Below, in pieces: positions 8,570 through 17,128 of a stretch of DNA of 64,000 bases; position 1 is the stretch's first letter, and each line of letters starts with the position of its first letter. A program made the translations under genes and the position numbers. The stretch covers positions 248,001-312,000 of the forward strand of contig NZ_RRCO01000003.1 of assembly GCF_003862475.1 (NCBI RefSeq), read 5' to 3'. This stretch comes from Lachnoanaerobaculum gingivalis (lineage in GTDB: Bacteria > Bacillota > Clostridia > Lachnospirales > Lachnospiraceae). The notes under the pieces were generated by a model. It was not told the DNA's origin, made no database searches, and saw only the letters and a program-made list of their open reading frames with translations.

Positions 8570-9946
8570 CTAAGCCTTAAATTCCTCCAGACAAAGTATT
8601 CCGTCTGCGGTTTCATTCAAAAATTCAATATCGTGGGAAACTATAAATATAATATTATTTTCAGTTTTCATTTCCTTTATCAGCTCTGATATTCTCATCA
8701 TATTCCCATAGTCCATACCGCTTGTAGGCTCATCAAAAAATATGAATTTTGAATTTTTGCAAAGAACAGAAGCAATAGCCACTCTTTGCTTTTGACCTCC
8801 TGAAAGGCTCATCGGATGTCTGTCCTTAAATTCTATAAGTTCAAGGCCATATAGGACCTTATCTGATCTATCCTGTGACAAATCCTTAACCCCGAGTTTT
8901 ATTTCTTCCTCTACAGAATCCGTAAAAAGCTGATGATTTACATCCTGCATAACCAAAGAGGAATTTTTCAGTCTTTCTCTTTTACTTAGGATATTGCCGT
9001 TAAATAATATCTCGCTATTTCCTTTATCCTCAAGTCCTGTCATCACTCTCAGCAATGTAGACTTACCGCAACCGTTTCTTCCTGTGATACCGTAAATATT
9101 TCCAAAACCAAATGAAATGTCTTCTATCTTTAGTTTTGAACCGTCTTTAAATTTGTACTCAATTTTTTTAACAGTCAAATCATTTCCGCCTGAATTCCTT
9201 TTGACTTTTAAGGCTGTTTTTGTTGCAGAGCGAAGTCCGAGTTCCCTTAATCTTTCACTGTTTAGCAGTTCAGTTTTGGTAAGCTCCTCCCCAAGTTTTC
9301 CATTTTTTACCGGAATAATTCTATCTGCAACATCCATTAAATAATAAATCCTATGCTCTGCAATAATAAGCGTTATTCCCTTATTCTTTAGTATATGCAA
9401 CATTTCTTTTAATATATTGATATATTTATCATCCAGATTTGAGGAAGGCTCATCAAGTACTATTATCTTACAACCTGAAATATAGCATGCAGCCACACAA
9501 AGTATCTGCTTTTCGCCACCTGAAAGATCAAATATGCTACGCCCGAGCAAGTGCTTTATAGGAAAGAGCTTTAGCATATCTTCCATACGACTTTCCATTT
9601 CTTTTCTATCAAGACCTATGTTTTCAAGATAAAATAACAGTTCAAGTGTTGTATCCACATTGAAAAAATGTGTCTTTGGGTTTTGGAAAACGCTGGATAT
9701 CATAAGAGATATTTCATAAAGCTCCATTCCCTTTAAGTCTTTCTTGTCAACCTTTATGTTGCCGCTAAATTTGGTATTTTCATATTCAAAGGCAAGTCCG
9801 TTTATTGAATTTATAATAGAGGATTTTCCACTTCCACTCTCTCCTGTAAGAAGTACACATTCACCGTCCGCTACGATTAAGTTGATATCATCAAGTACCT
9901 TTTTATCCTGTTCGTAAAACAGTGACAGATTCTCTAACGTAAGCAT
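8570..9946 (-). CDS. ECF transporter energizing ATPase (two fused ABC domains)
   Basis: 458 residues with two ABC ATPase domains in one chain. Domain 1 has Walker A GESGSGKSS, signature LSGGE and Walker B IIVLDEP; domain 2 has GRNGCGKST, LSGGQKQRVAIAS and FIFFDEPTSG. Each also has its switch His (AEHR, VSHD). It is the A component that powers an energy-coupling-factor importer together with the next two genes upstream. The start is placed at the ATG at 9946 because GGGAGG lies seven bases before it; the open frame extends 36 codons further without a good site. It overlaps the end of the T-component gene by 13 bases, so they are coupled. Confidence 0.92.
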   Translation of the reverse strand: MLTLENLSLFYEQDKKVLDDINLIVADGECVLLTGESGSGKSSIINSINGLAFEYENTKFSGNIKVDKKDLKGMELYEISLMISSVFQNPKTHFFNVDTTLELLFYLENIGLDRKEMESRMEDMLKLFPIKHLLGRSIFDLSGGEKQILCVAACYISGCKIIVLDEPSSNLDDKYINILKEMLHILKNKGITLIIAEHRIYYLMDVADRIIPVKNGKLGEELTKTELLNSERLRELGLRSATKTALKVKRNSGGNDLTVKKIEYKFKDGSKLKIEDISFGFGNIYGITGRNGCGKSTLLRVMTGLEDKGNSEILFNGNILSKRERLKNSSLVMQDVNHQLFTDSVEEEIKLGVKDLSQDRSDKVLYGLELIEFKDRHPMSLSGGQKQRVAIASVLCKNSKFIFFDEPTSGMDYGNMMRISELIKEMKTENNIIFIVSHDIEFLNETADGILCLEEFKA

Positions 9947-10629
9947 ATCAGACCTCCCACCACTATAATTGTCATTGTGAAAGCATAAATAAAATCTATC
10001 AAATGAATTTTTACTTTTATGTACCTTGTTTTCTTTACAGGATTTGCAATACATTTTGTTTCCGCAGCTTTTGAAATATCATCAGCAATATTTGATGAAA
10101 TAATAAGCAGCGGAACTGCTACATACTCAAGATATTTAACAGGATTTTTTGTTTCTATTCCTCTTATTCTCATTGCCATTTTGATACTGTTTTTCTCCTC
10201 TACAAAAGACGGAAAAAATCTGAACATAACCGCAATAGGGATGGAAACCTCCTTCGGTATTTTTAAAGCATCCATTGATGAGATAATACTTCCGACGTCA
10301 GATGTTTTTATCATAAATTCACCTGCTGCAAAAGGAAGATAAAACATACGAAATATAGCAGGTAATGAAAGCATCATCATTATAAATATGGGAAGCTTTG
10401 CCAAAGCACTAAAACTCGGTACAAAGAACAATACGCCAAATACCAGTATATTTTTTATTGCCTCTCTTCTAAACCCATTCATAAAGTACATAATAGATAT
10501 CGTTAATACAACAGCTACTTCCAAATAGTGATTTATAGAATGTAATACAGTAAACCCCAGTAACACTACAACCAAAAACTTGGTTATAGGATTTGGATTT
10601 AATCTTTTGTCATTGATGTAATACATCAA
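9934..10629 (-). CDS. ECF transporter T component (EcfT/CbiQ family)
   Basis: 231 residues with hydrophobic segments near 15-60, 60-80, 90-110 and 205-228, characteristic of the CbiQ fold. The cytoplasmic coupling region carries the two short helices that contact the ATPases: MAMRIRGIETKNP (about 150) and AAETKCIANP (about 185), corresponding to the Ala-Arg-Gly-type motifs. The start ATG overlaps the stop of the S-component gene (ATGA). Together with its neighbours this forms a complete A-T-S module. Confidence 0.92.
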   Translation of the reverse strand: MMYYINDKRLNPNPITKFLVVVLLGFTVLHSINHYLEVAVVLTISIMYFMNGFRREAIKNILVFGVLFFVPSFSALAKLPIFIMMMLSLPAIFRMFYLPFAAGEFMIKTSDVGSIISSMDALKIPKEVSIPIAVMFRFFPSFVEEKNSIKMAMRIRGIETKNPVKYLEYVAVPLLIISSNIADDISKAAETKCIANPVKKTRYIKVKIHLIDFIYAFTMTIIVVGGLICLR

Positions 10630-11207
10630 ATTATACCTGCTTTTATAAAATGTTTTTTTAGTAATATTCTTCCTATATTCGCTCCTATAAGCCCTCCTGC
10701 TATAGCACCCAGATAGACCAATGCCATATGTGGATATGTGACAAGCCTTTCCAAGGCTTCTACATATTCATTGCCCATCATCATTGTCATCTCAATATAT
10801 TTTTCTCTTGCCCATAACATTTGCATAAGTGAACCGCAGATCCAGGTATTAAATATCGCAAATGAAAGCATATTGTATTTAAATGAATTGTAACTACCTG
10901 CTCTTCTTATCAACTCGGCTATAAGTATCACTGCAAATGCATGCAGAACTAGAATGTAAGTATGTCCTTCTACCATCATAAAAATAGGTGTAAGCATTCC
11001 AAATATCAACAATGCCCACGGTTTTTGTACCTTTGCCATAAATAACATAACAACAGTTCCGCTAACAATACCCAGTATCGTAGGATATACCAGGAATAAA
11101 ATCGGAATAACTCCAATCATTCCCACGCCAAACATAATCACCAAATATATAACTGCAAATACACCGATAGTCACCAGATCCTTTATTTTCAGTTTTTGCT
11201 CTTTCAT
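10626..11207 (-). CDS. ECF transporter S component, MptD/Trep_Strep family
   Basis: 193 residues with about six membrane helices, starting with a short polar N-terminus (KEQKLKIKDLVTIG). The AVIYLVIMFGVGMIG first helix and the long internal loop with LWAREKYIEMT match the Trep_Strep/MptD family of putative substrate-binding subunits. The substrate of this family is not established. Related S-T-A sets travel with YbtP/Q-like ABC pairs in metal- or siderophore-linked loci (from memory, the equibactin locus of Streptococcus equi has this arrangement), so metal chelate or haem is a reasonable guess. Confidence 0.88.
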   Translation of the reverse strand: MKEQKLKIKDLVTIGVFAVIYLVIMFGVGMIGVIPILFLVYPTILGIVSGTVVMLFMAKVQKPWALLIFGMLTPIFMMVEGHTYILVLHAFAVILIAELIRRAGSYNSFKYNMLSFAIFNTWICGSLMQMLWAREKYIEMTMMMGNEYVEALERLVTYPHMALVYLGAIAGGLIGANIGRILLKKHFIKAGII

Positions 11208-11216
11208 ATTTTCCCC

Positions 11217-12938
11217 CTAATAATTAAATGCTTCCGCTAATTTTGTCTTTTCAATCAAGTTTTTATATACCTTTGAATGTTTTATAAGCTCACTATGATT
11301 TCCTGCCGTCTCAACAATTCCCTCATCTATTACCACAATCTTATTCACATTTTCTATTGATTTTAATCTGTGAGAGATAATAATAACCGTTTTGTCCTTG
11401 ATAAGCTTATTTAAACTGTCCTGTATCTTCTTTTCATTGTCCACATCAAGGCTTGCTGATATCTCATCCAATATCAAAACAGGTGCATCCTTTAGAAATG
11501 CTCTTGCTATAGAAATTCTTTGTCTTTCTCCCCCTGATAATTCCGCACCGTTTTCGCCAATTAGAGTATTAAATCCATCCGGTAATTTTTCAATAAAATC
11601 CATACAGTTTGCAAGCACTGCCGCTTCCTTTACTTCCTCATCGGTTGCACTCTCTCTACCCAGACGAATATTTTCCATAATGCTTGTATTAAACAAGGTC
11701 ACATCCTGAAATACTATTGAGACATTCTTAAACAATGAGTCTGTAGATATATTTTTAATATCCTTTCCGTCTATTAAGATACTTCCGGTATCATAGTCGT
11801 ACAGTCTTGATATAAGCCTCAGCACGGAAGTTTTACCGGATCCCGATATACCTACCAAAGCTGTAACCTCACCCTGCTTTGCCACAAAACTCACACCTTT
11901 TAATACCTTTGCATCTTCATTATAAGCAAATGAAACGTTTTTAAATTCTATATCGTAGCTTGAAAGGTCTGTATCTTTACCCTCTTGAAGCGCTGCATTT
12001 TTTATCTCCTTTATTCTTACAATTGCAGGTTCAATATAGGACATTTCGGTCATTCCTTCCCTTGAAACATCAAAAAGTTCTTTAACCTTTATTGCACCTA
12101 TCAGGTATCCTATCAGATATAAAAGGCTAATCTCATTATGAATAAGTAGCTGTATTCCGACAGCCAATACTACTGCAAGGCTTATATATGAAAGTGATGA
12201 AGAAATTCCCACAGCCAACATCGGAAGAACCTCTACTTTAAGATGAATCCTCTCACTCTCTTCCATCTTTTTATACAGGTTTTTCTTCACATTGTCGGCT
12301 TGATTAAAGCTGCTTATCTCCTGTTGTAACTCTATTGTTTCTTGAAAAAGCTCTGAATTATCTCTTAGCACATTAAAGTACCTGCTGTACTCTGAAACTT
12401 CCTTCTGTTTTGCCAAAGGATTGATCATAAAGCTCAAAAGAGTTGGAATAATTGCTGCAAGTCCAAGCTTCCAGTTTCCAATAAGCATAATAAGTCCCAT
12501 CAGAGGAAAGAATAACCACATAGCCACAACCTTGGGTATAGAATGGCTCATAGAATGCTCTACCCTTTCCACATCAGACATTATCGTTTGTGAAAGGTCG
12601 GAGAGATCGTGCTTTGAAAAATAAGCCAGCGGAAGCTGTGCCAGATTCTCTGCTATTCCCTTTCTCAAATTTGCCGATTCTTTATAGGTGGAATTATAAA
12701 GGCTTACATATTCTTCTGATAATAAAATATACATAAATATCAGAATAAGTATTGCCATAACAATATACTGCAAGGTGCTTGATACATTTCCCAAGACCAA
12801 CTGATTAATAAGTCCCATTAAAATAAACATCGGACCAAGGTTTATACAATATGTCAAAAAACAATATATCGTTGCTTTTGTAAGATTTTTTGCACCCTGT
12901 TCTGAGAGAGCATATCTTTTCTTATAATAGTTTTTCAT
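11217..12938 (-). CDS. ABC transporter, fused membrane and ATPase domains (second of a pair)
   Basis: 573 residues: an exporter-fold membrane domain with six helices (about 20-300), then an ABC ATPase with Walker A GISGSGKTS, Q-loop FQDVTLFN, signature LSGGERQR and Walker B VLILDEISASLD. A Ser stands where most relatives have Thr in DE-x-T. The ATG at 12938 is chosen because GGAGGG precedes it at good spacing; an upstream ATG at 12956 lacks one. It overlaps the 3' end of the other half-transporter by 17 bases. The pair probably forms a heterodimer, and the YbtP/Q-IrtA/B class includes importers despite the exporter fold. Confidence 0.92.
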   Translation of the reverse strand: MKNYYKKRYALSEQGAKNLTKATIYCFLTYCINLGPMFILMGLINQLVLGNVSSTLQYIVMAILILIFMYILLSEEYVSLYNSTYKESANLRKGIAENLAQLPLAYFSKHDLSDLSQTIMSDVERVEHSMSHSIPKVVAMWLFFPLMGLIMLIGNWKLGLAAIIPTLLSFMINPLAKQKEVSEYSRYFNVLRDNSELFQETIELQQEISSFNQADNVKKNLYKKMEESERIHLKVEVLPMLAVGISSSLSYISLAVVLAVGIQLLIHNEISLLYLIGYLIGAIKVKELFDVSREGMTEMSYIEPAIVRIKEIKNAALQEGKDTDLSSYDIEFKNVSFAYNEDAKVLKGVSFVAKQGEVTALVGISGSGKTSVLRLISRLYDYDTGSILIDGKDIKNISTDSLFKNVSIVFQDVTLFNTSIMENIRLGRESATDEEVKEAAVLANCMDFIEKLPDGFNTLIGENGAELSGGERQRISIARAFLKDAPVLILDEISASLDVDNEKKIQDSLNKLIKDKTVIIISHRLKSIENVNKIVVIDEGIVETAGNHSELIKHSKVYKNLIEKTKLAEAFNY

Positions 12939-14676
12939 TTGACACCCTCCAATCATTTGCAGTTTCGTAAAGACTAAGGAGTCTGCTGTATAACCCTCCG
13001 GTTTTTACTAATGAATCATTGTCTCCTCGCTCTATTACATTTCCTTTTTCCAAGACTATTATCTCATCCACATTTCTTATACTTGTCATTCTATGGGCAA
13101 TCATTATAACAGTCTTATCCTTCATTAAGTTCTTAAATGCTTTTTGTAATTCGTATTCATTATCTGCATCAATTGCCGCACTCGCTTCATCCATAATTAC
13201 AATAGGTGAATTCTTCAAAATAGCTCTTGCAATAGCGATTCTTTGCTTTTCACCTCCTGAAAGATATACCCCCTTTGAACCTATAATTGTATTTTCCCTG
13301 TCTTTAAACTTTGCGATAATCTCATCACAGCCGGAAAGAGTCAGTGCTTTCATAACCTCCTCTTTGCTTGCATTCTCATCTGCCAGTGCTACATTGTCAT
13401 ATATTGATTTTTTAAACAATTTACTGTCTTGAAATACAAATGAGATATTTCGTATAATCGCCTCCTTTGTATATTCCGAAAGAGGATATCCACCTATTTT
13501 TATTGCTCCTCCATCAACTTTATAAAATCCCGACAGAAGTTTTGCAATGGTGGACTTACCTGAACCCGAATGCCCTACTAAGGCATAAGTTTTCTTCTCC
13601 TCCAAGGTAAATGATAAGTTTTCCAGAACTTTTTTATCACCATACGAAAAGCTGACATTTTCAAATTCAATATTGAAATTATCAAAATGTTCTCTATTGC
13701 CGTAGCTTAGTTTGTCCTCCTGCATCTTTTCATATAATTCTTCCAAACTGTCAATGGCAAAATTTGCATTATAGATATTCATACTTGCCCACATTATTTT
13801 CATAAAAGAGACCATTATTACACCGCTTAAGAAAAAGATCATAATAAGCTCTACAGCCATAAATTTAGGATCTTTTATATCGGTCAAAAAGAAGCTTAGC
13901 GGAATGCTGATAATGGCGATCAATCCCAAAAATATCAGCTGGTATATTACATAGGGTGTTTTACAAGAAAGAGAATAATCATAAGCATATTTTGAATACT
14001 CCATAATAGACTCATGCAATGCCTTAAAGGATCTAAGTTTTGAACCGAATATCTTTACTACCTGTATGCCTCTGATATACTCCACAGTTTCCGAGCTCAG
14101 TTTGTTAAGTGAAGTCTGATAAAGTTTCATAAAATCTTTATTACCCATCATTCCCATCAATATAAGTCCGCTTACAACAGATAAAACTATAATAACGATT
14201 CCTACTCTAAGACTTATGGCAAATGCCAGAATAAATGCAAACACCGGAACCAAAAATGCCTGCGAATTATCAGGCAGCATATGTGCTACCGCCATATGAG
14301 TTTTTGCCGCATTGTCATCTATTGTTTTTCTTATATATCCTGAGGAATGCAGATCAAAAAATCTGAAGCTTGCATCGGTAAGCCCTTCAATTCCCCTTTT
14401 TCGTAAATTTGTTTCCAGTCTAAATGCCAGCTTATGTGAAACAATGCCTGATACTAAATACATTATTGCACTTATAGTTAAACATATAACTATCCTTGTA
14501 GAATAATATCCTGCATTTTCATAATTTCCCTTTACTACCGCTTCTTTTAGAAGTAAAAATATATAATAATACCCATAAACCACCAGAAATGCCGAAATAC
14601 TCGATAATAAAATTGACATATATCCGATATACTTTTCATTCGGCACATATCTGAATAATTTCTTATAAACTCCCAT
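12922..14676 (-). CDS. ABC transporter, fused membrane and ATPase domains (first of a pair)
   Basis: 584 residues, membrane domain (about 15-300) plus ATPase with Walker A GHSGSGKST, FQDSKLFK, LSGGEKQRIAIARAI and Walker B IVIMDEASAAID. It starts within the last codons of the tetR-type gene (14-base overlap), so regulator and transporter are translationally coupled. The two half-transporters are more like each other and like siderophore-type pairs than like LPS or peptide exporters. Direction of transport cannot be told from sequence alone; the attached ECF genes favour uptake. Confidence 0.92.
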   Translation of the reverse strand: MGVYKKLFRYVPNEKYIGYMSILLSSISAFLVVYGYYYIFLLLKEAVVKGNYENAGYYSTRIVICLTISAIMYLVSGIVSHKLAFRLETNLRKRGIEGLTDASFRFFDLHSSGYIRKTIDDNAAKTHMAVAHMLPDNSQAFLVPVFAFILAFAISLRVGIVIIVLSVVSGLILMGMMGNKDFMKLYQTSLNKLSSETVEYIRGIQVVKIFGSKLRSFKALHESIMEYSKYAYDYSLSCKTPYVIYQLIFLGLIAIISIPLSFFLTDIKDPKFMAVELIMIFFLSGVIMVSFMKIMWASMNIYNANFAIDSLEELYEKMQEDKLSYGNREHFDNFNIEFENVSFSYGDKKVLENLSFTLEEKKTYALVGHSGSGKSTIAKLLSGFYKVDGGAIKIGGYPLSEYTKEAIIRNISFVFQDSKLFKKSIYDNVALADENASKEEVMKALTLSGCDEIIAKFKDRENTIIGSKGVYLSGGEKQRIAIARAILKNSPIVIMDEASAAIDADNEYELQKAFKNLMKDKTVIMIAHRMTSIRNVDEIIVLEKGNVIERGDNDSLVKTGGLYSRLLSLYETANDWRVSNEKLL

Positions 14677-15271
14677 CCGTTTTCTCCTTTACTTGTTCAA
14701 ATAAGTAAGTAAATGTTGCTTCCAAATACTGTCTGTTCTTTTTGAAATTTTCTCTTGCATCCAGTACGTCCGAAGCCAGTATCAGAGCATTCATAAAGTC
14801 GGTAACAAACTGAAAAATTTGAGGATCAAACAACCATCCTGAATAATCAATACTAATTGCTTTAAATCTTTCCTTTGTCTGTTCCTGAAGCTCTTCCATA
14901 ATATTATTCAACTCGGGATTTCTCTTTTTCTCAATCAAAAACTCAACATAAAGAGGCATTAAAGGATTGTTGTCTATAACTTTATCAACCAGCTGTTTTG
15001 CCATAAACTTACTCTCACCACCCTTTTCACATTCGACCAAATGCTCCTTAATAATATTGTTTCTATAATCGATCCCGCTTATCATAATGTCTTTAAATAT
15101 TTCTATTACATTCCCATAGTAGTGATATACGCCTCCTTTTGATAAAGTTGTTCCCGCGATGATGTCTTCCATAGTTGCCTTTCCTAAGCCCTTTGCGGCA
15201 ATTACCTTTGCGGCCGAATCCATAATCTCTTTTTTCCTTTCAGCCTCACTGAGTCTCTTCGCAGCAGCCAT
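14663..15271 (-). CDS. TetR/AcrR-family transcriptional regulator of the ABC/ECF operon
   Basis: 202 residues. The N-terminal helix-turn-helix is clear: MDSAAKVIAAKGLGKATMED and TLSKGGVYHYYGN (residues about 17-60). The all-helical C-terminal ligand domain is unlike others I know. The frame is open further upstream to 15343, but that would run through the promoter and operator. The ATG at 15271 has AGGAGG eight bases before it and is preferred. As first gene of the operon with a palindromic operator at its own promoter, it very likely represses itself and the transporter until its ligand, perhaps the transported substrate, appears. Confidence 0.93.
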   Translation of the reverse strand: MAAAKRLSEAERKKEIMDSAAKVIAAKGLGKATMEDIIAGTTLSKGGVYHYYGNVIEIFKDIMISGIDYRNNIIKEHLVECEKGGESKFMAKQLVDKVIDNNPLMPLYVEFLIEKKRNPELNNIMEELQEQTKERFKAISIDYSGWLFDPQIFQFVTDFMNALILASDVLDARENFKKNRQYLEATFTYLFEQVKEKTDGSL

Positions 15272-15286
15272 ATTGTATACCTCCTC

Positions 15287-15312
15287 TTTTACCGACGATA
15301 TCGTCGGTAAAA
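15287..15312. promoter_or_regulatory. 26-bp perfect palindrome, TetR-type operator
   Basis: Both halves of 15287-15312 are exact reverse complements (core ACCGACGATATCGTCGGT, 15291-15308). It lies between the -10 box and the ribosome binding site of the tetR-type gene, covering the expected transcription start. A dimeric regulator bound here would block transcription. No second copy was noticed elsewhere in the window. Confidence 0.85.
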
Positions 15313-15314
15313 TC

Positions 15315-15343
15315 ATTGTATCATAGTTAGGTTTTACTAACAA
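15315..15343 (-). promoter_or_regulatory. sigma-A-type promoter of the TetR/ABC/ECF operon
   Basis: On the minus strand a TTGTTA -35 box (15338-15343) and a TACAAT -10 box (15315-15320) are separated by exactly 17 bases, with TG one base before the -10. The palindromic operator begins two bases downstream. Confidence 0.75.
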
Positions 15344-15370
15344 GTGGTTATTTGTATATTTATTTTATTT

Positions 15371-15403
15371 AAAAAATCAGCCCGGAGCTATCCCGAACTG
15401 ACT
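15371..15403 (-). terminator. rho-independent terminator after the AlbA_2-type gene
   Basis: Minus-strand stem TCAGTTCGGGA/TCCGGGCTGA followed by TTTTTT. The TCAG-CCCGG core is nearly the same as in the terminator at 19081-19116. Confidence 0.85.
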
Positions 15404-15432
15404 TTCAATAAATAATCTTATATTAAACTACA

Positions 15433-16875
15433 TCATTCAATACTTACAATGCTATGATTTGTCTTATAAAACGCCGCTCTTGATAACTTACTCTTTTCTA
15501 AATACCCGTTTTTTTCAAGATTAGCCAAAACTTTCTTTCTAAAATATGTTGAATCACTGATTCCTAAGTATTCCACTATCTCAGAGACCTTATGTGCTCT
15601 ATGATAACAAAATGACAGTACCTTTTTATCAAGCTCCGTCCCTTGTGGAACAGGCTGAAAGCTAATATTTGGTACATTATTATTTTCAATACCTCTATCA
15701 TATGTTAGATCCGGCAATATAAATGTAAAGTGATCGGACTTTGAATAAATATATGGCTTATGTGCTTCATCTGCTGACTTATACTCCTCTACTATCTTAT
15801 CAAAGCCTGTACCTGCCGCCTCCATTACATTACATAAAACTAAAACTCCTGATATTACTTCATTTCTTCTCTTTGAAATAATTTTAGATAAATCATACGT
15901 TTTTCCAAATTTCTCACCTCTGTAAAAACCTCCGGGTGATGATATTTCCAATCTGTCCTTAAACATATCGACTTGAATTTGTGTTCCGTCCAGATAATAA
16001 TCTCTATGAGCAATTGCATTTATTACACCTTCAAATAGGGCTCTTGCCGGATATGAATCAATATCTACTCTACCTTCATCAAGCTTTATAATACTATGAT
16101 TCATTCTTTGATTTACAAAGTCAATAATATAACTTATACTCGCTATTATATTACCTTTAAAGCGATTGATAGTAACGACTCTGTCGCTTCCCCTATTTGA
16201 TCCGGAAAATACGGAGCACTGTACATCAGTTTTGTTACCCTTGTAATCATCTTGAAATAAAACTGCACCGTTAGACAAATAACCTTCTTCATTAAAAAAT
16301 CCTAATAACTGTAATGCTTTATCTTTCAAAATCTTCCCATTATTATATTTCTTATAGAACTCTCTAAGCATTGAAAAATTTTCCGGATTATATTTAATAT
16401 CAGATATTAAAATATCATATTGTGTATTTTTACTTCTTACACTCATATCTATGATTTCTTCATAAGTTGCTCCATTTGTAAATCCGTCACGCCTCATAAA
16501 AATAGCCGGAATATTTTTATATTTTAGAATTACCGGTTTTATAGTAGCTTCTTCTATACTCACCTTTATTATAAATCGTTCATTTCCACGCACCTCATAA
16601 CTTAAAAACGAAATTTTCATTTGTGGTCTTGGTGTCAAATGCTCATTTACTTGATTATTAAAGTAATTTCTTTCATTATCAGCTGCTTTCCTGTCAAAAC
16701 CTATCAGTTTATTCGTCTTATCCTCAACTCCGATATAGAAATCTCCACCTGATGCATTTGCAAATCCGGCAATACTTTTAAGCCAACCAACGACATCTTC
16801 TCTGTTTAAAGCCGCTTTACACTCAAGCTTATCACTTTCCGGCTTTATATCACCTGTTATCTCCTCCAAAAACAT
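15433..16875 (-). CDS. AlbA_2 (Schlafen-like) DNA-binding / ATP-binding regulator
   Basis: 480 residues. The N-terminal 130 residues form an AlbA_2 domain (CKAALN, GFANASGGDFYIGVED, VKPVILKYKN-like strand order). The middle carries a GHKL-type ATPase fragment with FEGVINAIAHRDY and a Gly-rich AAGTGFDKI. The C-terminus is a winged helix with KVSEIVEYLGISDSTYFRKKV. Such proteins are usually annotated as transcriptional regulators or ATP-binding proteins; a biochemical role is not established. The start at 16875 has AGGAG eight bases upstream. Its promoter is embedded in an array of phased repeats, pointing to autoregulation. An IS1182 element has inserted directly upstream. Confidence 0.88.
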   Translation of the reverse strand: MFLEEITGDIKPESDKLECKAALNREDVVGWLKSIAGFANASGGDFYIGVEDKTNKLIGFDRKAADNERNYFNNQVNEHLTPRPQMKISFLSYEVRGNERFIIKVSIEEATIKPVILKYKNIPAIFMRRDGFTNGATYEEIIDMSVRSKNTQYDILISDIKYNPENFSMLREFYKKYNNGKILKDKALQLLGFFNEEGYLSNGAVLFQDDYKGNKTDVQCSVFSGSNRGSDRVVTINRFKGNIIASISYIIDFVNQRMNHSIIKLDEGRVDIDSYPARALFEGVINAIAHRDYYLDGTQIQVDMFKDRLEISSPGGFYRGEKFGKTYDLSKIISKRRNEVISGVLVLCNVMEAAGTGFDKIVEEYKSADEAHKPYIYSKSDHFTFILPDLTYDRGIENNNVPNISFQPVPQGTELDKKVLSFCYHRAHKVSEIVEYLGISDSTYFRKKVLANLEKNGYLEKSKLSRAAFYKTNHSIVSIE

Positions 16876-16898
16876 AATATACACTCCTTGATTGAACT

Positions 16899-16951
16899 AC
16901 TTCAATGTTACTTCAATATCACTTCAAAGTCAACTTCAATATCACTTCAAA
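16899..16951. repeat. five phased copies of ACTTCAAW over the promoter
   Basis: Octamers ACTTCAAT/A begin at 16899, 16910, 16921, 16933 and 16944, i.e. every 11, 11, 12 and 11 bases, about one helical turn. The first copy also forms an inverted repeat with ATTGAA at 16891. All copies face the same side of the helix, a layout expected for cooperative protein binding. The array ends five bases from the IS1182 end. Confidence 0.85.
16905..16933 (-). promoter_or_regulatory. promoter of the AlbA_2-type gene inside the repeat array
   Basis: Minus strand TTGACT (-35, 16928-16933) and TAACAT (-10, 16905-16910) with a 17-base spacer. Both hexamers and the spacer are interleaved with the TTGAAGT repeats. 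Confidence 0.65.
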
Positions 16952-17002
16952 CAAAGGGGCTGTCGGGAAATAAGTAATTTTTCTTCCAGCAGAACGAAAT
17001 AG

Positions 17003-17056
17003 AAATATCCTGACAAATACAAGGCTTTTAGGCTTTGCGACTTTGTCAGGATATTT
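17003..17056 (-). terminator. terminator of the IS1182 transposase gene
   Basis: A 15-bp perfect stem (17003-17017 with 17042-17056) encloses a 24-base loop. It lies between the transposase stop and the left terminal repeat, so transcripts of the transposase end inside the element. Confidence 0.75.
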
Positions 17057-17128
17057 TGTTTTTCTATTATACTGTCTATTTTTGGGCACAAAACCCCCTT
17101 AGCAGAAATTTTGCTTTTGCATTTTTTA

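Noticed and set aside
16899-16951. Repeat array considered as a CRISPR remnant
   Set aside because: The unit is only eight bases with spacers of three to four bases; no cas gene is near. Spacing fits protein binding sites.
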